A stretch of DNA of 64,000 nucleotides, from assembly GCF_001514305.1 (NCBI RefSeq), contig NZ_KQ949077.1:134641-198640 (forward strand). Direction: 5' to 3'. The position numbers were made by a program, and so were the translations under genes. The stretch is from Streptomyces dysideae. GTDB lineage: Bacteria > Actinomycetota > Actinomycetes > Streptomycetales > Streptomycetaceae. The notes under the pieces were generated by a model. The model ran no database searches, was not told where the DNA came from, and saw only the letters and a program-made list of their open reading frames with translations. Below are positions 56,717 to 64,000 of the stretch, one piece after another. How positions within the stretch are numbered: the first letter of the stretch is position 1; every line of letters starts with the position of its first letter.

Positions 56717-58240
56717 ATGCAGACATCGCCCACCACAGGCGCAACGGTCCCGACGCAACAACCGCCCTTGCAGAAAGAGGCGATGGCCGACCCACCTCAC
56801 AAGGGCCGCTTCGACGGCACATGGTGGATCTGGGCCATGGCGGGAGCGCTGTTCGTGATGTACACGGCGGTGTCGCTCCGTCTCCACCAACGGATGCTCA
56901 CGAGCAGCTACGACCTGGGAATCTTCGAACAGGTCGTCCGCTCGTACGCGGAAGGACACTTGCCGGTCTCCGAAGTGAAGGGACAGGATTTTCCCGTCCT
57001 CGGGGATCACTTCTCCCCGATCCTGGCACTTGTGGCGCCTTTCTACTGGGTGTGGCGAGGCGCGGAAACGCTCCTCGTCGTGCAGGCCGCGCTCCTCGCC
57101 GTGGGCGTCGTCCCTCTGGCTCTTTGGGCGCGCCGAACCCTGGGTGGCCCGGCCGGCGCGGTGATCGGTGCCTGCTACGGGCTCTCCTGGGGAATCGCAA
57201 GTGCGGTCGGCTACGACTTCCACGAAGTGGCCTTCGCTGTTCCGCTCCTGGCGTTCTCGCTGGCCGCCCTCGGGAATGACCGGCTGACCGCCGCGGCGTG
57301 CTGGGCTCTGCCCCTGCTGTTCGTGAAGGAAGACCTCGGACTCACGGTTCTCGTCATCGGTCTCGTCATCGCCCGGCGGGGCGACCGCGGGCTCGGAATG
57401 TTCACGGCCACAGCCGGTCTCTGCGGAACGGTGCTGGCGCTGTTCGTGGTTCTGCCGGCCTTCAACCCGAGTGGGTCCTTCGCCTATTGGTCCCTGGTCG
57501 AGGACGGCTCTGGAGCGCCTGGCGTCGACGGTGGCGGTGCGGGCGGTCTGCTGGATCTGCTCCACCGGGGCACGATCGGTCTCATCACCCCCCAGGCCAA
57601 GGTGTCGACACTCCTGCTTGTGCTGGCTCCCACCGTGTTCCTGGCGATGCGGTCCCCGCTGCTGTGGGTCGGCCTGCCGACTCTGGTGTGGCGCTTCGCG
57701 TCGAGCAACGGCCTGCACTGGGGGACCGACTTCCACTACTCGCTCGTCCTGATGCCGATCGTCTTCGCGGCCTTCATCGACGCCCTGGTGCGACGTGGGA
57801 CGAGCGAGCGCAGTCTGCGCCGTTACCTCGCGGGCTCCGCCGCGATCACCCTCGTGGTTCTTCCGAACTTTGCTTTGTTCCAACTGGTCCAGCCCGACAC
57901 CTGGCGGACCGACCCTCGCGTCGCCGTCGCCCATCGTCTGATGGATAGGATCCCCGACGGCGCCACGGTCCAGGTGTCCAACGAGCTGGCACCCCAGCTC
58001 ATCAACCGTACGAGCGTCAGCCTCTACGGCTCGCAGGGCAGCCGCCCCAACCCTCAGTGGATCATGGTGGATACATGGGTGCCGGACAACGCACGCGGGT
58101 GGCCGGGCGAGCCGCTGAGCGCTGAAGCAGAAGAGTGGCAGTTGGCGGAAGACCGCCGTGCGGGGTACGACCTGGTGGCGGAGCAGGACGGCTTCGTGGT
58201 GCTGCACCGCCGGGAGGCGAGGTCGCACCACCGGAGCTGA
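56717..58240 (+). CDS. DUF2079 polytopic membrane protein
   Basis: A 507-residue protein with about ten membrane helices and the DUF2079 signature: SSYDLGIFEQVVRSYAEGHL (acidic Asp/Glu in the first loop, as in GT-C enzymes), LGDHFSPILALVAPFYWVW, FHEVAFAVPLLAF and VKEDLGLTVLVIGLV. DUF2079 is related to GT-C membrane glycosyltransferases that use polyprenyl-phosphate sugars. ATG 56717 has GAAGGG six bases upstream; the open frame from 56621 has none. It lies divergently next to rmlC and points towards rmlA. Confidence 0.88.
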   Translation: MQTSPTTGATVPTQQPPLQKEAMADPPHKGRFDGTWWIWAMAGALFVMYTAVSLRLHQRMLTSSYDLGIFEQVVRSYAEGHLPVSEVKGQDFPVLGDHFSPILALVAPFYWVWRGAETLLVVQAALLAVGVVPLALWARRTLGGPAGAVIGACYGLSWGIASAVGYDFHEVAFAVPLLAFSLAALGNDRLTAAACWALPLLFVKEDLGLTVLVIGLVIARRGDRGLGMFTATAGLCGTVLALFVVLPAFNPSGSFAYWSLVEDGSGAPGVDGGGAGGLLDLLHRGTIGLITPQAKVSTLLLVLAPTVFLAMRSPLLWVGLPTLVWRFASSNGLHWGTDFHYSLVLMPIVFAAFIDALVRRGTSERSLRRYLAGSAAITLVVLPNFALFQLVQPDTWRTDPRVAVAHRLMDRIPDGATVQVSNELAPQLINRTSVSLYGSQGSRPNPQWIMVDTWVPDNARGWPGEPLSAEAEEWQLAEDRRAGYDLVAEQDGFVVLHRREARSHHRS

Positions 58241-58255
58241 TCGGCGTCAAAGGCA

Positions 58256-58389
58256 TTCGGCAGGGCGCCTGTCCGGACCGGGTCTCCGAGGCGCCGACGG
58301 TAGCCGCCGTCCACCCACGCCTTGCGCGGGGTGGGTTGGGTGGCGGCGACCTGGTCGACCATACGAACGCCGTCAAGAGCCGCCGTCAC
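58256..58389 (-). pseudogene. Possible IS5-type transposase remnant
   Basis: On the minus strand this interval reads DGVRMVDQVAATQPTPRKAW, then VDGGYRRRLGD. This resembles the DDE transposase segment with Trp-Val/Ala-Asp-Gly-Gly-Tyr found in IS5-family elements of actinobacteria. Only about 45 codons are present and no terminal inverted repeat is visible. The match is by eye and modest. Confidence 0.4.
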
Positions 58390-59330
58390 ACAGGAGCGCC
58401 CGGCCCTGTTCGCAGCAGTTCTTCGCTACGCGCTCCGCTGCCGCTCTGGGGCATGACGACGTATCGGGAGTCCTCCAGCAGCCCCAGCAGATAGTGGCCG
58501 TATCCGCTCTTGAGCAGCGGCTGGGCCAGATCCCGGAGCCGATCGTCGTCGATCAGACCGGCCCGCCAGACCGCCTCCTCGATGCAGCCGACCTTGAAGC
58601 CCTGGCGTTCCTCGATGACCCGGACGAATTCCGAGGCCTGCACCATGGAGCTGAACGTCCCGGTGTCCAGCCACGCGGTGCCCCGGTCGAGCCGGGTGAC
58701 GTGCAGCGCCCCGGCCTCCAGGTAGACGCGGTTGACGTCGGTGATCTCCAACTCGCCTCTGGGACTGGGCCGCAGACCGCGGGCGATGTCCGCGACCTGG
58801 TCGTCGTAGAAGTACAGTCCGGGCACGGCGTACCGCGACTTGGGCCGGGCCGGTTTCTCCTCGATGGACAGCGCCCGGCCCAGCTCGTCGAACTCCACCA
58901 CGCCGTAGGCCGAGGGGTTGGCGACCTGGTAGGCGAACACCATGGCGCCCGTCAGACCGTCGTGGCGGGCCAGCCGGGTGCCCAGGCCGCTCCCGTGGAA
59001 GATGTTGTCACCCAGAATCAGCGCGACCGTCTCGCCGTCGATGAAGTCGGCCCCCAGAACGAAGGCATGGGCAATGCCCGTCGGGCGCTCCTGTGCCATG
59101 TATTCCAGTCGCAGGCCCAGTTGGCTGCCGTCGCCGAGCAACCGGCGGAACTGGTCCTGGTCTTCGGGAGTGGTGATGACCAGAATCTCCCGGACGCCCG
59201 CCATCACCAGTGTGGAAAGCGGGTAATAGACCATGGGCTTGTCGAAGACCGGCAGCAGCTGCTTCGACACCGAGCGGGTCAACGGCCACAGTCGGGAGCC
59301 GGTGCCTCCGGCCAACAGGATTCCACGCAT
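58386..59330 (-). CDS. rmlA: Glucose-1-phosphate thymidylyltransferase
   Basis: A 314-residue nucleotidyltransferase that starts dTDP-rhamnose synthesis. It has the N-terminal [80 protein letters not shown] and [10 protein letters not shown]. It completes the four-gene rml set, but is placed separately behind the convergent DUF2079 gene. Its C-terminal ~20 residues are Ser/Gly-rich. Confidence 0.94.
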   Translation of the reverse strand: MRGILLAGGTGSRLWPLTRSVSKQLLPVFDKPMVYYPLSTLVMAGVREILVITTPEDQDQFRRLLGDGSQLGLRLEYMAQERPTGIAHAFVLGADFIDGETVALILGDNIFHGSGLGTRLARHDGLTGAMVFAYQVANPSAYGVVEFDELGRALSIEEKPARPKSRYAVPGLYFYDDQVADIARGLRPSPRGELEITDVNRVYLEAGALHVTRLDRGTAWLDTGTFSSMVQASEFVRVIEERQGFKVGCIEEAVWRAGLIDDDRLRDLAQPLLKSGYGHYLLGLLEDSRYVVMPQSGSGARSEELLRTGPGAPV

Positions 59331-59393
59331 GGCAGCACCATAGGTGAATTGCCCATGAATAAGACCGTTTCACGCGATTCGCGCGTGTGCGAG

Positions 59394-59448
59394 CCGCGGC
59401 CGGCCGTGACGATATTGCTGGTCAGGGCACGATCGGAGCCGGCCGCGG
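59394..59448 (-). terminator. Inverted repeat downstream of PEPCK
   Basis: CCGCGGCCGGC (59394-59404) pairs perfectly with GCCGGCCGCGG (59438-59448) across a 33-base loop, 15 bases after the PEPCK stop. It probably terminates the PEPCK transcript before rmlA. Confidence 0.5.
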
Positions 59449-59463
59449 CGTATCGGAGGGTTC

Positions 59464-61287
59464 TTAACCCAGGCGCTGCACCAGCGCGCGGTACTGGTCC
59501 CAGAGTTCCTTCGGGGTGTGCTCGCCGAAGGTGTTGAGGTGGTCCGGGACCAGGGCGGCCTCCTCGCGCCAGACCTCCTTGTCGACGGTGAGGAGGAAGT
59601 CCAGGTCGGAGTCAGACAGTTCGAGGCCGTTGGTGTCGAGGGCGTCCTTGGTCGGCAGGATGCCGATGGGCGTCTCGACACCCTCGGCCTTGCCCTCCAG
59701 GCGCTCGACGATCCACTTCAGGACGCGGCTGTTCTCACCGAAGCCGGGCCAGACGAACTTGCCCTCGTCGTTCTTGCGGAACCAGTTGACGTAGTAGATC
59801 TTCGGGAGCTTCGCCTGGTCCTTGTCCTTGGCCACGTCGACCCAGTGACCCATGTAGTCGCCCATGTTGTAGCCGCAGAACGGCAGCATGGCGAACGGGT
59901 CGCGGCGCAGCTCGCCGACCTTGCCCTCGGCGGCGGCGGTCTTCTCGGAGGCCACGTTGGCGCCGAGGAAGACGCCGTGGTTCCAGTCGAAGGACTCCGT
60001 CACCAGCGGTACGGCGGAGGCGCGGCGCCCGCCGAAGAGGATCGCCGAGATCGGCACACCCTTGGGATCCTCCCACTCGGGCGCGATGATCGGGCACTGC
60101 GCGGCGGGGACCGTGAAGCGGGCGTTGGGGTGGGCGGCGGGCGTCTCGGACTTCGGCGTCCAGTCGTTGCCCTTCCAGTCCGTCAGATGGGCCGGAGTCT
60201 CCTCCGTCATGCCCTCCCACCAGATGTCGCCGTCGTCGGTGAGGGCGACGTTCGTGAAGACCGAGTTGCCCCACAGCGTCTTCATCGCGTTGGCGTTGGT
60301 GTGCTCACCGGTGCCGGGCGCGACGCCGAAGAAGCCGGCCTCGGGGTTGATGGCGTAGAGGCGGCCGTCCTCGCCGAAGCGCATCCAGGCGATGTCGTCG
60401 CCTATCGTCTCGACGGTCCAGCCGGAGACCGTGGGCTCCAGCATGGCGAGGTTGGTCTTGCCGCAGGCGCTCGGGAAGGCCGCGGCGACGTACTTGGACT
60501 CGCCGGTCGGCGGGGTCAGCTTGAGGATCAGCATGTGCTCGGCCAGCCAGCCCTCGTCGCGGGCCATCACCGACGCGATGCGCAGGGCGTAGCACTTCTT
60601 GCCCAGCAGGGCGTTGCCGCCGTAGCCGGAGCCGTAGGACCAGATCTCGCGGGACTCCGGGAAGTGGGAGATGTACTTGGTGCTGTTGCACGGCCAGGGG
60701 ACGTCCTCCTGGCCCTCCTCCAGCGGCGCTCCGAGCGTGTGCACGGCACGCACGAAGAAACCGTCGGAGCCCAGCTCGTCCAGGACGGTCTGCCCCATCC
60801 GGGTCATCGTCCGCATGGACACGGCGACGTACGCCGAGTCGGTGATCTCGACGCCGATCGCGGAGAGGTCCGAGCCGAGGGGGCCCATGCAGAACGGGAC
60901 GACGTACATCGTCCGGCCCTTCATCGAGCCGCGGAAGACGCCCTTCTCACCAGCGAAGATCTCCCGCATCTCCGCGGGAGCCTTCCAGTGGTTGGTCGGG
61001 CCGGCGTCCTCCTCCTTCTCGGAGCAGATGAAGGTCCGGTCCTCGACGCGCGCGACGTCGGTGGGGTCGGAGGCCGCGTGGTACGAGTTGGGGCGTTTGA
61101 TCGGGTCGAGCCTCTTGAAGGTGCCCTTCGCGACGAGCTCCTCGCACAGGCGCTCGTACTCGGCTTCGGAGCCGTCACACCAGACCACGTTGTCCGGCTG
61201 CGTCAGTTCGGCGATCTCGTTCACCCACGAGATCAGTTCCTGGTGGTTGGTGGGGACGACTGAGGGAGCCGCGATGTCGCGCGCCAC
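59464..61287 (-). CDS. pckG: Phosphoenolpyruvate carboxykinase (GTP)
   Basis: A 607-residue GTP-dependent PEPCK that converts oxaloacetate to phosphoenolpyruvate in gluconeogenesis. It has [40 protein letters not shown], the P-loop [10 protein letters not shown] (271-280) with the reactive active-site Cys, [15 protein letters not shown] metal site ([17 protein letters not shown]) and [12 protein letters not shown]. It starts at GTG 61287 with AGGAG five bases upstream and stops with TAA, an uncommon stop here. It is monocistronic and divergent from the hemolysin III gene. Confidence 0.97.
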   Translation of the reverse strand: MARDIAAPSVVPTNHQELISWVNEIAELTQPDNVVWCDGSEAEYERLCEELVAKGTFKRLDPIKRPNSYHAASDPTDVARVEDRTFICSEKEEDAGPTNHWKAPAEMREIFAGEKGVFRGSMKGRTMYVVPFCMGPLGSDLSAIGVEITDSAYVAVSMRTMTRMGQTVLDELGSDGFFVRAVHTLGAPLEEGQEDVPWPCNSTKYISHFPESREIWSYGSGYGGNALLGKKCYALRIASVMARDEGWLAEHMLILKLTPPTGESKYVAAAFPSACGKTNLAMLEPTVSGWTVETIGDDIAWMRFGEDGRLYAINPEAGFFGVAPGTGEHTNANAMKTLWGNSVFTNVALTDDGDIWWEGMTEETPAHLTDWKGNDWTPKSETPAAHPNARFTVPAAQCPIIAPEWEDPKGVPISAILFGGRRASAVPLVTESFDWNHGVFLGANVASEKTAAAEGKVGELRRDPFAMLPFCGYNMGDYMGHWVDVAKDKDQAKLPKIYYVNWFRKNDEGKFVWPGFGENSRVLKWIVERLEGKAEGVETPIGILPTKDALDTNGLELSDSDLDFLLTVDKEVWREEAALVPDHLNTFGEHTPKELWDQYRALVQRLG

Positions 61288-61558
61288 GGTTGCTCCTAAG
61301 TGAGGGATTTTGTCCTGTTATGCACCTTGTGCCCCGTGGGGGCTGCGACCCGGATGCCGCGCCAGGTGATATTCCAGGCGCTCATCCGGTGCCGACTGCA
61401 CTCATTTGATCATCCGATGCATCAGCGCATCTGTCCAGAGGGCATCACAGATGAGCGAGGTGAGGATCGCCACGTGCCATGGACGGGCGTGAGATGATGG
61501 CCACTATCGGACCTTCATCTCGCAGGACTGATACGCAACTTACGGTTCCGTAGGTACG

Positions 61559-62281
61559 ATGCCCCGCATGACTGCGTCCGCCCCCGACGCGCCCACGGAC
61601 ACGCAGGCCGCAGGCCGCGGTCCCATCGCGCTCTCCCTGCCATATCCAGCCAAGCCCAAGCTCCGGGGCTGGCTGCATCTCGGCATGTTTCCGGCCGTAC
61701 TCGTCGCGGGCCTGGTGCTCACCGCCCTCGCGGACTCGACCAGAGGCCGGATCGCATGCGGCATCTACGTCCTCACGGCATGCCTGCTGTTCGGCGTCAG
61801 CGCGCTGTACCACCGGGGCAACTGGAGCCCGCGGATGGACGGCATCCTGCGCCGCCTCGACCACGCGAACATCTTCCTGATCATCGCGGGCACCTACACA
61901 CCGCTGACCATGCTGCTCCTGCCCGGAGCCAAGGGGCAGTGGCTGCTGTGGGGCATCTGGGCCGCCGCGTCGGCGGGCATCATCTTCCGGGTCTTCTGGG
62001 TCGGCGCCCCGCGCTGGCTCTACACCCCCTGCTACATCGCGATGGGCTGGGCGGCCGTCTTCTTCCTGCCGGACTTCATGCGCAGCGGCGGCATCGCGGT
62101 CCTGGTCCTGGTGATCGTCGGCGGCCTGCTCTACAGCGCGGGCGGCGTGATCTACGGGATGAAGCGACCGAACCCGTCACCGCGCTGGTTCGGCTTCCAT
62201 GAGGTGTTCCACTCCCTCACGCTGGCGGCGTTCGTCGTCCACTACGTCGGGATCTCGCTGGTCGCCTACCAGCACGCGTAA
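61559..62281 (+). CDS. Hemolysin III family (PAQR-like) membrane protein
   Basis: A 240-residue protein with seven hydrophobic helices. Family residues include FGVSALYHRGNWSP, RRLDHANIFLIIAGTYTPLT and a final helix FHEVFHSLTLAAFVVHYVG with the conserved His. Such PAQR-type proteins are probably membrane hydrolases or regulators of lipid homeostasis. Two starts are possible (ATG 61559 or 61568), without a strong ribosome site. It is divergent from PEPCK. Confidence 0.9.
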   Translation: MPRMTASAPDAPTDTQAAGRGPIALSLPYPAKPKLRGWLHLGMFPAVLVAGLVLTALADSTRGRIACGIYVLTACLLFGVSALYHRGNWSPRMDGILRRLDHANIFLIIAGTYTPLTMLLLPGAKGQWLLWGIWAAASAGIIFRVFWVGAPRWLYTPCYIAMGWAAVFFLPDFMRSGGIAVLVLVIVGGLLYSAGGVIYGMKRPNPSPRWFGFHEVFHSLTLAAFVVHYVGISLVAYQHA

Positions 62282-62299
62282 CACCCACCCCTCCTTCAC

Positions 62300-62329
62300 G
62301 GCCACGGCTTCCGAGCCGTGGCCATTTTT
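62300..62329 (+). terminator. Intrinsic terminator of the hemolysin III gene
   Basis: GGCCACGGCT-TCCG-AGCCGTGGCC (62300-62323) is a perfect 10-bp stem, followed by ATTTTT (62324-62329). It is the most canonical terminator in the window. Confidence 0.92.
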
Positions 62330-62365
62330 CGTATGCCCGCCTCCGGAGACGGGAGGACCCAGCCA

Positions 62366-62398
62366 TTGACAGTAACCTTCTTTTGAGAGTTACTCTCA
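62366..62398 (+). promoter_or_regulatory. MFS exporter promoter with TetR-type operator
   Basis: TTGACA (-35, 62366-62371) is followed 17-18 bases later by a -10 region inside the perfect palindrome TGAGAG-TTA-CTCTCA (62384-62398). The ATG follows five bases after the palindrome, so the transcript would be leaderless or nearly so. The palindrome type is typical of TetR-family repressors of efflux genes. Confidence 0.75.
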
Positions 62399-62402
62399 TT
62401 TC

Positions 62403-63950
62403 ATGGCTACTGTCACTCCCACTCCCAGCCCCCGTCGCTGGTGGGCTCTCGGCGCACTGGTCGCGAGCATGCTGGTGCTCGGCTTCGACCTGACGATCCT
62501 CAACGTGGCGCTGCCGACCATGGCCGAGCAGCTCGGCGCCACCACCGGTGAGCAGCAGTGGATGGCGGACGCCTACGTCGTCGTCTTCGCCGCGCTGATG
62601 CTCCCCGCCGGGCTGCTCGGCGACCGGTTCGGGCGGCGGCGGATGCTGATCACCGGGCTCGGGATCTTCCTCGCCGGTTCGCTGATCGGGGCGCTCGCCG
62701 GGGACGTGACCGCGGTCATCGCCGCCCGCGCGGTGATGGGGGTCGGCGGGGCACTGGTGATGCCCCTCGCGCTCTCCGTTCTGCCCTCGCTCTTCGGGCC
62801 CGACGAGCGCGGCAAGGCCGTCGGCATCATCTCGGCCGCCTCCGCGCTCGGCATGCCGCTCGGCCCGATCATCGGCGGCTGGCTGCTGGACCGCTTCTGG
62901 TGGGGCTCGGTCTTCCTGGTCAACGTCCCGATGGTCGCCATCGGCGTCGCCGCCTGCGTCTTCCTGCTGCCGGAGACCCGCGACCCGTCCTCCCCCAAGG
63001 TCGACACCGTCTCCACGGCGCTCACCGCGACCGGGCTCGGCGCCCTCATCTACGCGATCATCGAGGCGCCCGGCCGCGGCTGGGGCGACCCGCTGATCCT
63101 CGCCCTGTTCGCGGCGTCCGCTCTCCTGCTCACCGGCCTCGTCCTGCGGGAACGCCGGTCCGTCCGCCCCATGCTCGACATGTCGCTGCTCGCCCACCGC
63201 GGCTTCCTGCTCAACGCCGTCGCCGCGACCCTGGTGACGTTCATCCTGTCCGGCCTGCTGTTCGTGCTGCCGCCCTACCTCCAGGCCGTCCTGGGCCACG
63301 ACGCCCTCGGCACCGGCGTACGGCTGCTGCCGATGATGGGCGGACTGATCGTCGCCGCGCGAGGCGCGCAGCCGGTCGTCGCGCGGTTCGGGCCGCGGGC
63401 GGTGGTGACCGCGGGCCTGGTGGTCCTCGCCTTCGCCGCGCTCCTCGGCAGCCGTACGACAGCGGAGTCCGGCTACGGCTTCACCGCGCTGTGGCTGTCC
63501 GTCGCCGGCGTCGGCTTCGGCTTCTCCGTCGTCCCCGCGATGGACGGCGCCCTCGGCACCCTGCCCGCCGACCGCGCCGGCAGCGGCTCCGGGCTGCTGA
63601 TGACCCTGCGCCAGGTCGGCTCCGCGATCGGCATCGCCCTGCTCGGCAGCCTCCTCGCGGGCGCCTTCCGCGACCGGCTCGACGTCACCGGGCTGCCCGC
63701 TCAGGCGGCGGACACGGCCGGGGAGTCGGTGGTCGCCGCCCACCTCGTGGGTGGGGAGACCGGCTCGGCCGATCTGCTCGCCTCCGCGAACAGCGCGTAC
63801 GTCCACGGCATGGGCGTCGTCCTGCTCGTGTGCGGCGCAGCGGCGCTCGTGTCGGCGCTGCTGGCCGGGGCGTTCCTGCCGGACGCGCCCCGTGCCGAGA
63901 CGTCCGAGGCCCCGGACATGGCTGTCGCGGAGGCCGATGCCCGACAATGA
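62403..63950 (+). CDS. MFS drug exporter (DHA2/EmrB type, 14 helices)
   Basis: A 515-residue major facilitator protein. It has LVLGFDLTILNVALPTMAEQ (TM1 with the family Asp), QWMADAYVVVFAALMLPAGL, LGDRFGRRRMLITGLGIFLA (motif A) and GALVMPLALSVLPSLFGPDE (motif C region), with about fourteen helices. The family exports drugs or metabolites by proton antiport. There is no ribosome site before ATG 62403, which agrees with a leaderless transcript. The next gene start overlaps its stop. Confidence 0.92.
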   Translation: MATVTPTPSPRRWWALGALVASMLVLGFDLTILNVALPTMAEQLGATTGEQQWMADAYVVVFAALMLPAGLLGDRFGRRRMLITGLGIFLAGSLIGALAGDVTAVIAARAVMGVGGALVMPLALSVLPSLFGPDERGKAVGIISAASALGMPLGPIIGGWLLDRFWWGSVFLVNVPMVAIGVAACVFLLPETRDPSSPKVDTVSTALTATGLGALIYAIIEAPGRGWGDPLILALFAASALLLTGLVLRERRSVRPMLDMSLLAHRGFLLNAVAATLVTFILSGLLFVLPPYLQAVLGHDALGTGVRLLPMMGGLIVAARGAQPVVARFGPRAVVTAGLVVLAFAALLGSRTTAESGYGFTALWLSVAGVGFGFSVVPAMDGALGTLPADRAGSGSGLLMTLRQVGSAIGIALLGSLLAGAFRDRLDVTGLPAQAADTAGESVVAAHLVGGETGSADLLASANSAYVHGMGVVLLVCGAAALVSALLAGAFLPDAPRAETSEAPDMAVAEADARQ

Positions 63951-64000
63951 CGTCCATGACCCCCGCACGCACCTCTCCCCCCGCGGACCGTCCCCAGCTG
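63947..64000 (+). CDS. Start of a downstream gene, probably a regulator (cut by window end)
   Basis: The ATG at 63947 overlaps the exporter stop (ATGA). Eighteen codons are visible (MTSMTPARTSPPADRPQL) before the window ends. TetR-family repressors of efflux pumps often begin with such a Pro/Ser/Thr-rich tail and follow the pump gene. The operator upstream of the exporter supports that guess, but no HTH is visible. Confidence 0.45.
   Translation, partial: MTSMTPARTSPPADRPQL

Noticed and set aside
1..64000. tRNA, rRNA, CRISPR arrays, intact insertion sequences, integrase or prophage genes
   Set aside because: I looked through the gene-free stretches on both strands and saw none; short structured RNAs outside the listed regions could still be missed.

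Overview
The window is about 72% G+C, is densely packed, uses many GTG starts and overlapping ATGA junctions, and carries gene families typical of Streptomyces: WhiJ-type XRE/DUF397 pairs, an actinobacterial Tad pilus locus, a GTP-dependent PEPCK, a chitinase with a DasR-type box, and a SigE-type ECF factor. I read it as the core arm of a Streptomyces chromosome interrupted by a few small accessory patches. I saw no rRNA, tRNA, CRISPR array, integrase or intact insertion sequence.

Layout. 0-5.6 kb: the 3' end of an ABC ATPase, its FtsX-type permease, ahpD, an AI-2E family exporter and a secreted transglycosylase-like protein. 5.9-12.3 kb: PhoH, UppS, a long structured non-coding stretch, a SAM methyltransferase with a frameshifted tail, a luciferase-like oxidoreductase, a DHFR/RibD-type reductase and a DUF192 protein. 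12.3-24.1 kb: one co-directional minus-strand Tad/Flp pilus locus (zinc-ribbon protein, CpaB, TadZ, two TadE, TadA, TadB, TadC, sensor kinase, response regulator, Flp pilin, TadG-like, lipoprotein, OmpA-domain protein, lipoprotein). 24.3-26.1 kb: a GH18 chitinase with a DasR-like operator. 26.1-30 kb: an accessory patch with a YcxB-like protein, an XRE/TPR regulator and two small companions. 30-36.6 kb: an ECF sigma factor and downstream membrane protein, an atypical Nramp protein, an M14 carboxypeptidase and two PH-like proteins. 36.6-39.8 kb: a WhiJ-type regulator with DUF397 and a divergent RsbW-like ATPase, followed by fused gene remnants.

39.9-46.8 kb: a divergent catabolic locus. On the minus strand it has a KDG-type sugar kinase, an IclR regulator, RidA and a GntP permease; on the plus strand a PLP-dependent deaminase and an N-acyl-D-amino-acid deacylase-like hydrolase. 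Together they could carry N-acetyl-glucosaminate (a product of oxidative chitin cleavage) through glucosaminate and 2-keto-3-deoxygluconate to KDPG. This is my strongest candidate for a poorly described system here.

46.8-50.5 kb: a secreted S1 protease, a membrane-anchored Ser/Pro-rich protein, an alanine-type aminotransferase and a small protein behind an AT-rich promoter. 50.8-59.3 kb: a TPR protein, a GT2-methyltransferase fusion, all four dTDP-L-rhamnose genes (rmlD, B, C, A), a collagen-like secreted protein placed between rmlB and rmlC, and a DUF2079 membrane protein, which suggests surface glycosylation. 59.4-64 kb: PEPCK, a hemolysin III family protein, an MFS exporter with a palindromic operator, and the start of a probable downstream regulator.

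All assignments come from reading translated sequence and recalled family motifs. No database search was run.
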